Of a DNA stretch of 64,000 bases, positions 22,757-37,731 are shown one piece after another. Where the stretch lies: the NCBI RefSeq assembly GCF_001553565.1, contig NZ_CP014228.1, positions 682,001 to 746,000 on the forward strand, written 5' to 3'. The number at the start of each line of letters is the position of its first letter. The stretch's first letter is position 1. This DNA comes from Actinomyces radicidentis (GTDB taxonomy: Bacteria > Actinomycetota > Actinomycetes > Actinomycetales > Actinomycetaceae). The translations under genes and the position numbers were made by a program. The notes under the pieces are model-generated. The model saw only the letters and a program-made list of their open reading frames with translations, ran no database searches and was not told the origin of the DNA.

Positions 22757-24598
22757 TCAGGCGCCGGTGACGTCGTCGGGGGCGGAGTCGGCGTAGCGGG
22801 CGAGCTCCTCCTCGACGATGGCCTCGTCGAGCTTGACGAAGACGGGCTTCGGCTTGGCGATCGGGGTGCCGACGACGACCTCGTGGCGCTCCCAGGTGGG
22901 GGCGGTCGTGTAGTCGCCGGTGATGATCGGGTACTCGCTGCGGCCGTCGAAGGCCTCGGGCAGCACCTCGGGGTCGAGCTCGGGGACGATCTCGACGCGC
23001 GGCATCGGCGCCACGGTCCCCTCGCCGCCGAGGACGAGGTTGACGTCGTTGGCGGCGTGCGGGAGGAAGGGCGCGAGCATGAGGTTGAGGTCGGCGATGA
23101 CCTGCGCGAGCGTGTGCAGGATGGTCGCCAGGCGCGGGAGCTGTTCCTCGCTCTTGAGCTTGAAGGGCTCGGTGTCCGCGACGTACTTGTTGGCCTCGCC
23201 CACGAGGCGCATCGCCTCGGCGAGGGCGGCCTTCTGACGGTGGTGGCGGATGAGGTCGCCGACGGCGGAGAAGCCGGCCTCGACGGAGTCGAGGAGGAGG
23301 CGGTCGATCTCCTCGAGCTCTTCGGGCTGCGGGATCTCGCCGAAGCGCTTGTGGATCATCGAGGCGGTGCGGTTGACGAGGTTGCCCCAGCCGGCGACGA
23401 GCTCGCCGTTGGTGCGGCGGACGAACTCCGCCCAGGTGAAGTCGGCGTCGGCGGTCTCGGGGCCGGCGGCGGAGATGAAGTAGCGCAGGGCGTCGGCCTG
23501 GTAGCGGGCGAGGAAGTCGCGCACGTAGATGACGATGCCGTGGCTGGAGGAGAACTTCTTGCCCTCCATGGTGAGGAACTCGCTGGAGACGACCTCGGTG
23601 GGCAGGTTGAGGACGCCCATCTCGCCGGGCTCGCCGCCCTTGGAGCCCTGGCCGTTGTAGCCGAGGAGCTCGGCGGGCCAGATCTGGGAGTGGAAGACGA
23701 TGTTGTCCTTGCCCATGAAGTAGTAGGACAGGGCCTCCGGGTCGCTCCACCACTGGCGCCAGGCCTCGGGGTCGCCGCTGCGGCGGGCCCACTCGATGGA
23801 GGCGGAGAGGTAGCCGATGACGGCGTCGAACCAGACGTAGAGGCGCTTGGTGGGCTGGTCCTCCCAGCCGGGGATCGGGATGCCCCAGTCGATGTCGCGC
23901 GTCATGGCGCGGGGGCGGATCTCCTCGAGGATGTTCTTGGAGAAGCGGATGACGTTGGGGCGCCAGGTGCCGGAGGCCTCGCGCTCGTCGAGCCACTCGC
24001 CGAGGGCGTCCGCGAGCGCGGGCAGGTCGAGGAACCAGTGGTTGGACTCGACGAACTCGGGGGTCTCGCCGTTGATCCGGGAGCGGGGGTTGATGAGGTC
24101 GGTGGGGTCGAGCTGGTTGCCGCAGCTGTCGCACTGGTCGCCGCGGGCGCCGTCGGCGCCGCAGATGGGGCAGGTGCCCTCGATGTAGCGGTCGGGCAGG
24201 GTGCGGCCGGTCGAGGGGCTGATGGCGGAGCGGGTGACCTGCTCGATCATGTAGCCGTTGTCGCGGACGGTGCGGAACATGTCCTGGACGACGCGGTAGT
24301 GGTTGCCGGCGGTGGTGCGGGTGAACAGGTCGTAGGACAGGCCGAGGGCGACGAGGTCGTCGACGATGAGCCGGTTGTTGCGGTCCGCGAGCTCGCGGGC
24401 GCTCACGCCCTCCTCGTCGGCGGCGACGAGGATCGGGGTGCCGTGCTCGTCCGTGCCGGAGACCATGAGGACGTCGTGGCCCGCCATTCGCATGTAGCGC
24501 GAGAAGACGTCGGAGGGGACGCCGAAGCCGGCGACGTGACCGATGTGGCGGGGACCGTTGGCGTAGGGCCAGGCGACCGCGGACAGGATGTGGCTCAT
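22757..24598 (-). CDS. metG: Methionyl-tRNA synthetase
   Basis: The product is 613 residues. Class I signatures are [11 protein letters not shown] (HIGH at 18-21) and KKFSSSHG (the KMSKS equivalent is KFSSS, usual in actinobacterial MetRS). A Zn knuckle CPICG...CDSCG lies near residue 150, and the anticodon-binding helical domain fills the C-terminal ~200 residues. No C-terminal tRNA-binding dimerisation domain is present, as in mycobacterial MetS. It charges tRNA-Met in the cytoplasm. The ATG 24598 follows a -10-like box by seven bases. Confidence 0.97.
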   Translation of the reverse strand: MSHILSAVAWPYANGPRHIGHVAGFGVPSDVFSRYMRMAGHDVLMVSGTDEHGTPILVAADEEGVSARELADRNNRLIVDDLVALGLSYDLFTRTTAGNHYRVVQDMFRTVRDNGYMIEQVTRSAISPSTGRTLPDRYIEGTCPICGADGARGDQCDSCGNQLDPTDLINPRSRINGETPEFVESNHWFLDLPALADALGEWLDEREASGTWRPNVIRFSKNILEEIRPRAMTRDIDWGIPIPGWEDQPTKRLYVWFDAVIGYLSASIEWARRSGDPEAWRQWWSDPEALSYYFMGKDNIVFHSQIWPAELLGYNGQGSKGGEPGEMGVLNLPTEVVSSEFLTMEGKKFSSSHGIVIYVRDFLARYQADALRYFISAAGPETADADFTWAEFVRRTNGELVAGWGNLVNRTASMIHKRFGEIPQPEELEEIDRLLLDSVEAGFSAVGDLIRHHRQKAALAEAMRLVGEANKYVADTEPFKLKSEEQLPRLATILHTLAQVIADLNLMLAPFLPHAANDVNLVLGGEGTVAPMPRVEIVPELDPEVLPEAFDGRSEYPIITGDYTTAPTWERHEVVVGTPIAKPKPVFVKLDEAIVEEELARYADSAPDDVTGA

Positions 24599-24605
24599 GG
24601 TGCTC

Positions 24606-24611
24606 ACCCTA
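24606..24611 (-). promoter_or_regulatory. -10 box of leaderless metG
   Basis: TAGGGT on the minus strand, seven bases (GAGCACC) before the metG ATG. Confidence 0.5.
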
Positions 24612-24712
24612 GTCGCTCGGGGCTGCCCCCCAGGTCCCTCCCCCGTATGGTGGGAGCGGCACGCTAGCGCCGTGCCGCGAAGCGCACCGCACGACCCAGG
24701 CAGGAGCGACCC

Positions 24713-25312
24713 ATGAGCACCGGCACCCCCTACGCCGCCCCGTGGTCCCCGGGAGCGCCGGCACCGGCGCCGAAGGGACGGAGGGGCCCCGTCGTCCTCA
24801 TGGTGGTCGGCGGCGTCCTCGTCATCATCGCGGTCATCGCCTTCGTCGTCTCGATCGTCTCGGTGACGCGGGCCGCCACCTCGCTCGAGCGCGTCGCGTC
24901 GGGCCGGGAGACCTCGCTGGAGCTCGAGGGCGCGACGGTCTACGGGGTTTACGCCGACGACGCGGCGACCTGCGAGGCCACTGCCCCGGACGGCTCGGCC
25001 GTCGAGGTGAGCGAGTCGACGGCCTCGGTCACGGTCAACGGGCACCCGGTGCAGGAGAGCCTCATGACGGACTCCGCGGGCACGTACACGATCACCTGCA
25101 CGACGACGACCGGCAACCCGGTTTGGGTTGGCCGGCTGCTGTCGGTCTCCGGCGTCGTCTCGGGCACCCTGGTCGCCACGGGCGCGGTCTTCGGCGGGAT
25201 CTTGGGCGTCGCCCTGCTCATCGCCGGGGTCATCTGGTTCTTCGTGCGCCGCGCCCAGGACGAGCGGATCCGACGGTCGTGGGGCGCTCCGGGCGCGCCC
25301 GTGACGCGGTGA
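24713..25312 (+). CDS. Small membrane protein with Cys-paired extracellular domain (paralogue 1)
   Basis: The product is 199 residues from ATG 24713 after AGGAGCG. A Pro/Ala-rich N-terminus (~22 residues) leads into a membrane helix ([22 protein letters not shown]). An outside domain of about 95 residues follows, with two Cys ([10 protein letters not shown] and YTITCTTT), then a second helix ([24 protein letters not shown]) and an [10 protein letters not shown] tail. It is not a family I can name. The outside domain resembles that of the next gene (VYGxY, CxATxPDGxAVEV, AGxYxxxC), so the two form a paralogous pair. The stop overlaps the next start (GTGA), implying joint expression. Confidence 0.82.
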   Translation: MSTGTPYAAPWSPGAPAPAPKGRRGPVVLMVVGGVLVIIAVIAFVVSIVSVTRAATSLERVASGRETSLELEGATVYGVYADDAATCEATAPDGSAVEVSESTASVTVNGHPVQESLMTDSAGTYTITCTTTTGNPVWVGRLLSVSGVVSGTLVATGAVFGGILGVALLIAGVIWFFVRRAQDERIRRSWGAPGAPVTR

Positions 25313-26178
25313 GCCCCGTGAGCGGCGGGAGCGCGCAGCCGGGCCCCGTCGGCCGCCCCGCGGGCCCCGCGCCCGGGCTGGCACCGGGGGCGGGCGAGGA
25401 CGCCGCCCTGCCGTCGCTGACGGCGCCGCGGGCGCTCACCGCGGTCGGCTGCGCCCTCCTCGTGCTCGGTCTCGTCCTCTTCGTCTACTCGATGACCTCG
25501 GCGCCCTCGGTCGTGGCCTCGGAGGCGCGCGACGTGCCGACGGACGGGACCACGACGAGCGTCGACCTCAAGGCGGAGGAGGTCTACGGCTTCTACTCCC
25601 AGGACACGGCGCTGCGGTGCACGGCGACGGGTCCGGACGGGGAGGCCGTCGAGGTGACCGACCCGATCGCCCGCAGCCAGTCGAAGCCGCCGCAGGTCCT
25701 GTCGATGACGACGCGCGGTGCGGGTCCCTACTCCGTGTCCTGCGAGGGGACGCGGGCGGCGGTCCTCAACACCGCGGAGGTCTCCCCCGCCCGGCGCCGG
25801 GCTGAGAACGTCTTCGTCGTCTCGGGTCCGACGATCATCGTCGGTCTCGTCTCGGCCGTCGCGGGCACGGTCTGGCTCGTCGTGCGGCGCCGACGGCGCG
25901 CGGTGGCCGTCGTCTCGCGTCTGCAGTCGGGGCTCGGCGCGGACGCCGCCCCGGCCGCGGTGCGTCCCTACGGGACGCCGTGGTCGGGTCAGTACCCCGT
26001 GCCCGGACAGGCCCAGCAGACGGGTCAGGGTCGGCGCCCCGGCCAGGTTGAGCAGCCCGGGCGGGCCCAGCGCCCCGGCACCGCGCCCGCGGGCGGCTAC
26101 GGGCTGGCGCCGAAGCAGGTCGTCTACCGTCCGTCGCCGCCCTCGGGGGGCTCCGACGGGAACAGGCCGCGCGACTGA
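25309..26178 (+). CDS. Membrane protein with Cys-paired extracellular domain (paralogue 2)
   Basis: The product is 289 residues if it starts at the GTG overlapping the previous stop; GTG 25318 is an alternative. It has the same architecture as its neighbour: helix ([21 protein letters not shown]), Cys-paired outside domain ([20 protein letters not shown]...YSVSCEGT), a second helix ([24 protein letters not shown]) and a basic RRRRRA stop-transfer. It adds a ~110-residue Pro/Gln/Gly-rich C-terminal tail, probably cytoplasmic. Function unknown; coupled expression suggests a heteromeric membrane complex. Confidence 0.82.
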   Translation: MSPVSGGSAQPGPVGRPAGPAPGLAPGAGEDAALPSLTAPRALTAVGCALLVLGLVLFVYSMTSAPSVVASEARDVPTDGTTTSVDLKAEEVYGFYSQDTALRCTATGPDGEAVEVTDPIARSQSKPPQVLSMTTRGAGPYSVSCEGTRAAVLNTAEVSPARRRAENVFVVSGPTIIVGLVSAVAGTVWLVVRRRRRAVAVVSRLQSGLGADAAPAAVRPYGTPWSGQYPVPGQAQQTGQGRRPGQVEQPGRAQRPGTAPAGGYGLAPKQVVYRPSPPSGGSDGNRPRD

Positions 26179-26197
26179 GTACGCCGCGCGGGCTCCC

Positions 26198-26785
26198 TCA
26201 GGCCTCGTTCGAGGCGACGAGGTCGACGCCCGCTGCCGTGAGCGCCTCGCGGGCGGCCGCGCCCTGGTCGGCGCTCACCGGTGCGGTGAGGTCCGTGAGG
26301 ACGCGGGTGCGGTAACCGAGGCGCTGCGCGTCGAGCGCGGTGTCCTTGACGCAGTGGGACTCGGCGAGGCCGACGGCGTCGACGGCGGTGACGCCGGCGG
26401 CCCGGAGGAGCTCGTCGAGTCCCTGCCCGTCCTCGGTGACGCCCTCGAAGCCCGAGTAGGCGGCGGCGTACTGGCCCTTGCGGACCGCGGCGTCGGCGTG
26501 GAGATCGGCGAGCGCCGGGTGGAGCTCGGCCTCGGCCGTGCCGGCGACGCCGTGCGGCGGCCAGGTGTCGGCGTAGTCGGGCTGCTCGGAGAAGTGGTCC
26601 CCGGGATCGATGTGCCAGTCCTGGGTCGTGACGACGAGGCCGTAGCGGTCCCGGTGACCTGCCACGTACCGGGCGACCGCCTCGGCGACGGCGTTGCCGC
26701 CCTCGACGGGGAGCGCCCCGCCCTCGCAGAAGGTGGGCTGGACGTCGACGACGATGAGGGCTCGTGCTCCGCTTGAGGCTGCCAT
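26198..26785 (-). CDS. pncA: Nicotinamidase / isochorismatase-family hydrolase
   Basis: The product is 195 residues. The catalytic triad of nicotinamidases can be placed: Asp14 in IVVDVQPTFCEGGALPV, Lys near 102 in AVRKGQYA, and the nucleophilic Cys near 145 in LAESHCVKDTALDA. TTQDWHIDPGDHF supplies the metal-site histidines and Asp. It would convert nicotinamide to nicotinate for NAD salvage in the cytoplasm. Usual sequence at the Cys is 'DYCV'; here it is SHCV. The start ATG 26785 is preceded by a leaderless-type -10. Gene name inferred from motifs. Confidence 0.88.
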   Translation of the reverse strand: MAASSGARALIVVDVQPTFCEGGALPVEGGNAVAEAVARYVAGHRDRYGLVVTTQDWHIDPGDHFSEQPDYADTWPPHGVAGTAEAELHPALADLHADAAVRKGQYAAAYSGFEGVTEDGQGLDELLRAAGVTAVDAVGLAESHCVKDTALDAQRLGYRTRVLTDLTAPVSADQGAAAREALTAAGVDLVASNEA

Positions 26786-26791
26786 GCCGGG

Positions 26792-26797
26792 AGTCTA
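26792..26797 (-). promoter_or_regulatory. -10 box of leaderless nicotinamidase gene
   Basis: TAGACT on the minus strand, six bases (CCCGGC) before the ATG at 26785. Confidence 0.6.
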
Positions 26798-26894
26798 GAC
26801 CGGCGAGGTTTCAGGCGGACGATGCGGACGGCCCGCGGCGCCCGGCGGACCGTCAACGCCGGGCCGGGCCGGGCGGCGCGGCGGGGCGGAGCCC

Positions 26895-27833
26895 TCAGTC
26901 CTGGCGGCCCTCGCGCAGGGCGAGCGCCGCCCGGTACACCTCGTTGGTGCGCAGACCGGACTCCTGGGCGACGCGGGCGGCGGCGGCCTTGAGGCGCAGT
27001 CCCTCGTCGGCGAGGGCGAGGGCCTCACGGGCGGCCTCGCGGGGGTCGGCGCTGCGGGGCTCGGCCCCGGCGACGACGAGGACGATCTCGCCGAGCTCGC
27101 CGTCGGCGGTGGAGCCGACGAGCTCGCCGAGGGTGGCGCGGCGGACCTCCTCGTGGGTCTTGGTGAGCTCGCGGCAGAGGGCGGCGCGCCGGTCCGCGCC
27201 GAAGGCGGCGGCCATGGCTGTGAGGGTGGCGTGCACGCGGCGGGGCGACTCGAAGAAGATGAGGGTGCGGCGCTCGTCGGCGAGCTCGGCCAGCGCCCGC
27301 TCCTGCTCGCCGGCCTTGCGGGGCAGGAAGCCCTCGAAGCAGAAGCGGTCGGAGGCGAGCCCGGACAGGGCGAGCGCCGTGAGGACGGCAGAGGGGCCGG
27401 GGGCGACGGTGACGGGCACGTCGGCCTGCGTGGCGGCGACAACGAGCCGGTAGCCGGGGTCGGAGACCGAGGGCATGCCGGCGTCGGAGACCATGAGGAC
27501 GCTGGCGCCGCCGCGCGCGGCCTCGATGAGCTCGCCGGCGCGATCGCGCTCGTTGTGCTCGTGGAAGGCGAGGACGCGTCCGGGGATCCGCAGCCCGAGG
27601 CGCTGGGCGAGGTTGAGCACGCGCCGCGTGTCCTCAGCGGCGACGACGTCGGCGTGGGCGAGGGCGGAGCGCAAGCGGGGCGACGCGTCGCCGGTGTTGC
27701 CGATGGGGGTGGCGGCGAGGGTGATGGTGCCGGGGCGGGGTGCGAGGTCCGTGCCGTCGGCGTCCGCGGTCGGGACGCGGGCCCCGTCGGGTGCGGGGGC
27801 TGAGTCGGAGGGCGTCGGCGTGGTCTCAGTCAT
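26895..27833 (-). CDS. rsmI: 16S rRNA (cytidine-1402-2'-O)-methyltransferase
   Basis: The product is 312 residues. A Thr/Pro-rich N-terminal ~33 residues precedes the tetrapyrrole-methylase-like fold: [49 protein letters not shown] and [13 protein letters not shown]. RsmI methylates the ribose of C1402 in the ribosomal P site. Divergent from pmt across 51 bp, the same arrangement as Rv1003/Rv1002c. Confidence 0.96.
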   Translation of the reverse strand: MTETTPTPSDSAPAPDGARVPTADADGTDLAPRPGTITLAATPIGNTGDASPRLRSALAHADVVAAEDTRRVLNLAQRLGLRIPGRVLAFHEHNERDRAGELIEAARGGASVLMVSDAGMPSVSDPGYRLVVAATQADVPVTVAPGPSAVLTALALSGLASDRFCFEGFLPRKAGEQERALAELADERRTLIFFESPRRVHATLTAMAAAFGADRRAALCRELTKTHEEVRRATLGELVGSTADGELGEIVLVVAGAEPRSADPREAAREALALADEGLRLKAAAARVAQESGLRTNEVYRAALALREGRQD

Positions 27834-27839
27834 GGGGCC

Positions 27840-27845
27840 AGTATG
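27840..27845 (-). promoter_or_regulatory. -10 box of leaderless rsmI
   Basis: CATACT on the minus strand, six bases (GGCCCC) before the rsmI ATG. It is only 23 bp from the divergent pmt -10 box, so the two promoters must overlap. Confidence 0.5.
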
Positions 27846-27868
27846 GGGACCCCGAGGGGCGCCCGACC

Positions 27869-27874
27869 TAGACT
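27869..27874 (+). promoter_or_regulatory. -10 box of pmt
   Basis: TAGACT, seven bases before GTG 27882 and ten before ATG 27885; either codon could start a leaderless message. Confidence 0.55.
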
Positions 27875-27884
27875 CGCCAGCGTG

Positions 27885-29804
27885 ATGGATCCCAGTGCAC
27901 CGTCGGCGAGCTCCGCGGACGAGGGCCTCGAGCCCGACGAGACCACGAGCGCGCGGGGCGCCGGCCCCGCGACCGCCGACCACGCCGCCTCCTCCCGGCA
28001 CGGCGCGCGCTCCGAGGAGGAACGGTCCGCCGTCGACGCCGGCACGGTGCTGGGCGCCGACGGGCCGGGTGAGGTCCGGAGGTCTGAGGACGGGTGGCGC
28101 GAGCGCCTCGGGCTTCGTCCGCGCGGCGCCGTCGTCACGGCCGCTGCGGCCCGGAACGGGTGGATCGCGACGCTGCTGGCCACGCTGGTGGCCACGCTGA
28201 CGCGCTTCATCGACCTGGGGCACCCGCACTCGCTCATGTTCGACGAGATCTACTACGTCAAGGACGCCTACGCCCTGTGGCACAACGGTTACGAGTCGAC
28301 GTGGAACGAGGGCTCGGACGCCCTCTTCGCCCAGGGCGACTTCTCGGGCCTGACGACGCAGGGGAGCTACGTCGTCCACCCTGAGATCGGCAAGTGGCTC
28401 ATCGGCCTGGGCGGCCAGATCTTCGGTTGGGACTCCTCCTTCGGCTGGCGCTTCATGCCGGCCCTGGCCGGCGTCCTCACGGTGCTCCTCCTGTGCCGCC
28501 TCACGATGCGGCTCACACGCTCCCCGCTCCTGGTGGGCCTCGCGGGCCTGTTCCTCGCGATCGACGGCGAGGCGATCACGGAGTCCAGGATCGGGCTGCT
28601 CGACATCTTCATCGGCTTCTTCGCGACGCTGTCCGTCTACTGCCTCGTGCGCGACCGCGAGTGGTTCCGTGAGCGGCTGGCGCGCAACGCGGCCCGGGCC
28701 GACGGCGAGCGGCGGCTCCGGACGTGGTTCCGCCCGTGGCTCCTGGCGACCGGGATCAGCCTGGGCCTCACCTGCTCGATCAAGTGGTCGGGCGCCTACC
28801 TCCTGGCCGCGATCGGCATTCTCGTCGTCTGCTGGGACACGACGGCGCTGCGCGCCGCAGGGCGGCGCTCCTGGGCGCTCGTGGGGGTCCTGGGCCGGGG
28901 GGCGGTCGACTTCCTCCACCTCGTCCCCGTCGCCTTCGCCGTCTACGTGGCCGGCTGGTTCGGCTGGTTCCTGCACCCCGCCGCCTACGACCGGGGCTGG
29001 GCGCAGGGTCTGCGCGCCGCCGGCGAGACGGTCCCGCGCTCCTGGCTGCCGGACGCGCTCAACGACCTGCTCGAGTACCACCTGTCGATGTACCACTTCC
29101 ACGTCACGCTCGACTCGACGCACCCGTACATGTCCCAGCCGATCGGCTGGCCCGTCCAGTGGCGTCCGACGTCCTTCTACTGGCCGAGCGACGCGGAGAT
29201 GGCCGGCGCGCAGTGCGGCTCGGACCGCTGCATCCAGGCGATCACCTCGATCGGCAACATCCCGGTGTGGTGGTCGGCCCTCGTCGCACTGGTTGTGCTC
29301 ATCGCCTTCATGGTGCTGCGTGACCGCGACTGGCGGGCCTGGGCCGCGCTCATCGGCTACGTCGGCTTGTACCTCCCGTGGTTCAACTACACGCACCGGA
29401 CGATCTTCACCTTCTACACGGTGGCCTTCGTGCCCTTCGTGGTGCTGTGCCTGACGCTCGTGCTGGGCTCGGCCGCGGGGCTCCTCGAACCCGTTCCGGG
29501 CACTGCCCGAGCCCGGGAGGAGGCCGAGGCACTCGAGGCAGGCCGCCTGGGCGAGGGCCGCCCTGCACCGCGCGGCGCCGTCTCCCAGTACCTGGGCTTC
29601 GGCCTCAATCCGTCGCGAAGCAGGCTCCCCGCGTCGTGGACCGGCGTGGCCAGCTGGAGGGTCCGTTCCGAGGGCCTCTGGCTCACCGTCATCGTCCTGG
29701 CGGCGGCGATCCTCTTCGCGATCCTCTGGTACCCGATCTGGACCGGTCAGACGGTCTCCTACGACTTCTGGCACTGGCACATGCTGCTGCCCTCCTGGAT
29801 GTAG
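27885..29804 (+). CDS. pmt: Dolichyl(polyprenyl)-phosphate-mannose protein mannosyltransferase
   Basis: The product is 639 residues with a disordered Ser/Glu-rich N-terminus (~85 residues) and about ten membrane helices. The GT39 catalytic acidic pair lies in [17 protein letters not shown] near residue 118, followed by [20 protein letters not shown]. The C-terminal [11 protein letters not shown] matches the family. It transfers mannose from polyprenyl-phosphomannose to Ser/Thr of proteins as they are secreted through Sec. Orthologue of Rv1002c by sequence and place. The secreted Ser/Thr-rich proteins in this window would be plausible substrates. Start: ATG 27885, or GTG 27882 if leaderless. 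Confidence 0.95.
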   Translation: MDPSAPSASSADEGLEPDETTSARGAGPATADHAASSRHGARSEEERSAVDAGTVLGADGPGEVRRSEDGWRERLGLRPRGAVVTAAAARNGWIATLLATLVATLTRFIDLGHPHSLMFDEIYYVKDAYALWHNGYESTWNEGSDALFAQGDFSGLTTQGSYVVHPEIGKWLIGLGGQIFGWDSSFGWRFMPALAGVLTVLLLCRLTMRLTRSPLLVGLAGLFLAIDGEAITESRIGLLDIFIGFFATLSVYCLVRDREWFRERLARNAARADGERRLRTWFRPWLLATGISLGLTCSIKWSGAYLLAAIGILVVCWDTTALRAAGRRSWALVGVLGRGAVDFLHLVPVAFAVYVAGWFGWFLHPAAYDRGWAQGLRAAGETVPRSWLPDALNDLLEYHLSMYHFHVTLDSTHPYMSQPIGWPVQWRPTSFYWPSDAEMAGAQCGSDRCIQAITSIGNIPVWWSALVALVVLIAFMVLRDRDWRAWAALIGYVGLYLPWFNYTHRTIFTFYTVAFVPFVVLCLTLVLGSAAGLLEPVPGTARAREEAEALEAGRLGEGRPAPRGAVSQYLGFGLNPSRSRLPASWTGVASWRVRSEGLWLTVIVLAAAILFAILWYPIWTGQTVSYDFWHWHMLLPSWM

Positions 29805-29827
29805 GCGGAGCTTCCACCACGGCACGA

Positions 29828-29864
29828 GGGGGCCGGGTACCGACATCGTCGGTACCCGGCCCCC
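29828..29864 (+). terminator. Terminator of pmt
   Basis: A perfect 17-bp stem (arms 29828-29844 and 29848-29864, loop ATC) lies 23 bases after the pmt stop. Confidence 0.88.
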
Positions 29865-30320
29865 TCCGCGTGCCCAGCAGGCACCGTCGACCGCCGCACC
29901 CCGCCAGCCTGCGCCTCGCCCGAGCCTCCCAGAGCAGGGCGTCAAGGCCGAGAGTGCCCTCCCTCGTGGCTCCACGCCCCCTCGCCGACCTTCTCGGGGT
30001 CCCGCACCTCCACCTTGCTCGTCCCCCGAGCTGCCGCCCTGTGCTGACGGCGGCACCGACCTCCGCTGCCGAACGGCCATGAGACCGTCTGCAGCGCCGA
30101 GCCCGCGGGGTCTCTCCGTCCCCGGACGACCGCGGCGGGATGAGCCCAAGCGATCGCCTTCTCCCCACCTGCGAGTGCTCTAGGGCCCGGCGGCCTGCCC
30201 CGCGGCCTGAGAGCCGTCCCCCACAGCCGGCGGCGCGGAGCTCGCCCTGCCCCCGTCGGGAAATACCGCACCCGCCGGCAGTCTGCCGTCTGACAGCGCA
30301 TCGCCATCAGGGTACGAAAC
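29865..30320. other. Gene-free spacer between pmt and the rRNA operon
   Basis: About 450 bp with no plausible start or ribosome site and no codon pattern on either strand. I see no RNA gene or repeat here. Confidence 0.5.
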
Positions 30321-30323
30321 ACG

Positions 30324-30371
30324 CCAGAGGGCGTGGTTCCCGCAGATCAATGCGGGGACCACGCCCTCTGG
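30324..30371 (-). terminator. rRNA operon terminator
   Basis: A 21-bp stem with a single mismatch (arms 30324-30344 and 30351-30371, loop GATCAA) lies 16 bases past the 5S end, the expected end of rRNA transcription. Confidence 0.88.
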
Positions 30372-30387
30372 ACTCAACGTGTGTGCT

Positions 30388-30504
30388 CGGCGGTGTCCTA
30401 CTCTCCCACACCCTAGCGAGTGCAGTACCATCGGCGCTGGGAGTCTTAGCTTCCGGGTTCGGAATGGGACCGGGCGTGAACCCTCCCGCTATGACCACCG
30501 AGAC
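30388..30504 (-). rRNA. rrf: 5S ribosomal RNA
   Basis: The minus strand reads GTCTCGGTGGTCATAGCGGG near the 5' end and ends with the complementary GTAGGACACCGCC. About 117 nt; ends set by analogy. Confidence 0.93.
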
Positions 30505-30719
30505 GACCAAGCAGGCAACACACGGTCGTCGGAGAAAATCACTATCCAACATGTCACACAACCCCGCCAGGTGAGGCTCGAGCCGTGACCGGCCGGCCCC
30601 CCCCTGTTGTGGTTCGGGGTTGGTGGGTTGGTCGTGAACCGCACAGTGGACGCAAGCGCAAAAGATCATTTCATCCCCCCGCCACGAACGTGGCCGGGGG
30701 GGCGCGTGTTGTTTGTGTC

Positions 30720-35790
<5,071 letters not shown>

Positions 35791-36403
35791 AAAAACCATT
35801 TAGAACAACCCACAATGACCAAGGCCCACAAGGAGCGATCATGCAGGAAGCCAAACAATAAACAATTCAGAGAAAAAACATCTCCAGGCTCAACCCACCC
35901 CGCAACCGACGAGGAAGCCGGGGTGAGCAAACCAAAACAAAACAAACAAACCAAACAACCAAACCATCAAGGATCAGCCATCCAGAATGCTCACTATGGC
36001 ATAAAAAACATGACACACTATCGAGTTCTCAAACAACACACCCATGAGTTCCGTCCGAAAACCTTTGCGGCTTTCTTTCCGTCCCTCAAGGCGGCCGGAC
36101 TATCTTAAGCAGATCGTTTTCGGAGTTTCAAGCTCAGGATCCGTGATCCCGATCTCTCAGCTCTCTCGATCTGCATTCCCCGGAGGGAATTCCAGTCCGA
36201 TGACTGCTCGGACGACCTTGCGGACGGCCCGGCAGCGAGGAGTACTATAACCTCACCCAGCCCCCGACCGTCAAGTCGAGATCCGGTGACCTGCACCACG
36301 TGCCAGTTCCGTCGCCGGAGCCGGCGCACGGCGCCGATCGAGGCGCCCTACTCCGGTGACGACGAAGGGCCCGATCCCGAAGGACCGGACCCTCTGCGAC
36401 ACC
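35791..36403 (-). other. rRNA leader region
   Basis: The region upstream of 16S contains A-rich sequence, an antiterminator-like stretch TTTGAGAACTCGATAGTGTG (complement of about 36013-36034, resembling the actinobacterial boxA leader) and the promoter described separately. No protein gene. Confidence 0.65.
36103..36131 (-). promoter_or_regulatory. rRNA operon promoter
   Basis: On the minus strand -35 TTGAAA (36126-36131) and -10 TTAAGA (36103-36108) are separated by 17 bases, about 300 bases upstream of 16S. It is the best sigma-A-like promoter in the window. Confidence 0.75.
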
Positions 36404-36479
36404 TGGTGGAGCTAGGGGGATTCGAACCCCCGACCTTCTCATTGCGAACGAGACGCGCTACCAACTGCGCCATAGCCCC
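36404..36479 (-). tRNA. tRNA-Ala(CGC)
   Basis: A 76-nt cloverleaf on the minus strand with acceptor GGGGCTA/TAGCTCC, encoded CCA, T-loop TTCGAAT, and anticodon loop TTCGCAA, giving anticodon CGC. Confidence 0.95.
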
Positions 36480-36564
36480 AAGTGCTCGAAGATAGTAACA
36501 CCGCGGTGCCCGCGGGCTGCAACTCGACCGTCCGTGAGCCGCGCCACCGGCACGGCTGACACGG

Positions 36565-37605
36565 TCACTCGCCGACGGCGCGACGACGCTCGAGCGCGGC
36601 GTCGAGGTCGATCGTCCTGTGCGCGGCCTCGTCGACGGCGTCGGACGGGGAGAAGCTCCGGGCGTTCTGAGGACGTGCAGGGACCGGCGCCGAGGCGACG
36701 GCCTCCTCGACGGGCGCCTCGAAGTGACGGCGGGGCGCACGGGCGGCCAGCGTGTAGGTCGGAGCCGGCACGTGCACCGGCTTCCAGCCCTGGGGCGGGG
36801 TGGAGGTGGCGGCCTCCGGGCGCTCGGCCGCGACGGACGCGGTGGCGCGCTCCGCGGCGGGGCCGGCGACCTGCTCGCGGGGCACGGCGTCGACGGTGAT
36901 CGGCGAGGCGATCTCCTCACGGACGTCGGAGCCGAGGTCCGCCGGCCGCTCCTGCTCGCGCTCGTGCGAGGTGGGGCGCTCGGGACCGGAGCCGCCGGCG
37001 ACGCTGCTGCGCACCTGGCCGGGAGCCGCCGTGCGCGGGGCGTCCCCGGTGACCGCGTCGAGGCGGCGCTGAAGGTCGGCGATGCGACGTCGCTCGCGCC
37101 GATCGGACTCCTGGGCGGCGATCGCCGCCCTGCGCCCTGCGGCCATGGAGCCGGCGAGGAGCACGGCGGGGACCAGCACCGTCCACATCGGCAGGACCGT
37201 GACCGCGGCGACCACGATGACGCCGAGCGTCACACCGAGGAGCACCGACGCGACGACGGCGCGGTGCGAGGCCGCCTCGGCACGACGACGACGTCCGTCC
37301 TCGTGCACGCGACGCGCCCGAGCGAGCTCGCGCTCCGTGCGAAGCGCTCGCACGTTCCTCACTGCGGGCCTGTTCATCGCCTTGACCTCCGGTCGTTTAC
37401 GAAAGATCTGTGCGTGCGCTCCGCCCGTGCAGGCCTCGTCCGCGCTGGGTGGGTGCTCGCCGGTCGCCAGGACCCGCAGCTCCGCGGAGTAGCGGTCCTC
37501 GGCGTGCGCCAGCCCCATCATCTCGCGACGGCCGACCAGGAAGGGAAGGAGGTACACGGTGGAAACGACGACCAGGGCGATGAGCGCCCACACCTCGATT
37601 CCCAC
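36565..37605 (-). CDS. SepX/GlpR-like divisome membrane protein
   Basis: The product is 346 residues from GTG 37605. It begins with a membrane helix and the SepX-type signature VYLLPFLVGRREM...DRYSAELRVLA (residues ~17-48). It then has a basic linker with predicted helix (residues ~75-112), a hairpin of two membrane helices (AVVASVLLGVTLGVIVVAAV and WTVLVPAVLLAGSMAA, ~116-157) and a long charged, Pro/Ala-rich C-terminus. In Streptomyces SepX stabilises division and growth septa, and in Corynebacterium its homologue GlpR is the membrane receptor of gephyrin-like Glp. Here the Glp-like and RimJ-like genes lie directly upstream, the same neighbourhood, which supports the assignment. It is leaderless by the position of its -10. 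Confidence 0.75.
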   Translation of the reverse strand: MGIEVWALIALVVVSTVYLLPFLVGRREMMGLAHAEDRYSAELRVLATGEHPPSADEACTGGAHAQIFRKRPEVKAMNRPAVRNVRALRTERELARARRVHEDGRRRRAEAASHRAVVASVLLGVTLGVIVVAAVTVLPMWTVLVPAVLLAGSMAAGRRAAIAAQESDRRERRRIADLQRRLDAVTGDAPRTAAPGQVRSSVAGGSGPERPTSHEREQERPADLGSDVREEIASPITVDAVPREQVAGPAAERATASVAAERPEAATSTPPQGWKPVHVPAPTYTLAARAPRRHFEAPVEEAVASAPVPARPQNARSFSPSDAVDEAAHRTIDLDAALERRRAVGE

Positions 37606-37611
37606 GGCTCA

Positions 37612-37617
37612 AACCTA
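37612..37617 (-). promoter_or_regulatory. -10 box of leaderless SepX-like gene
   Basis: TAGGTT on the minus strand, six bases (TGAGCC) before GTG 37605. It fixes the GTG as start and gives the gene its own promoter downstream of the RimJ-like gene. Confidence 0.6.
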
Positions 37618-37731
37618 GGCGGAGCAGTCCCCGTCAACCGTGAGCGGAACGGCGTGTCCGGCGTGTCCCACGCCGAGCCCACCACCTCATTCGCGTCACA
37701 CGCCCCACCATTCACACGAGTCACACCAACC

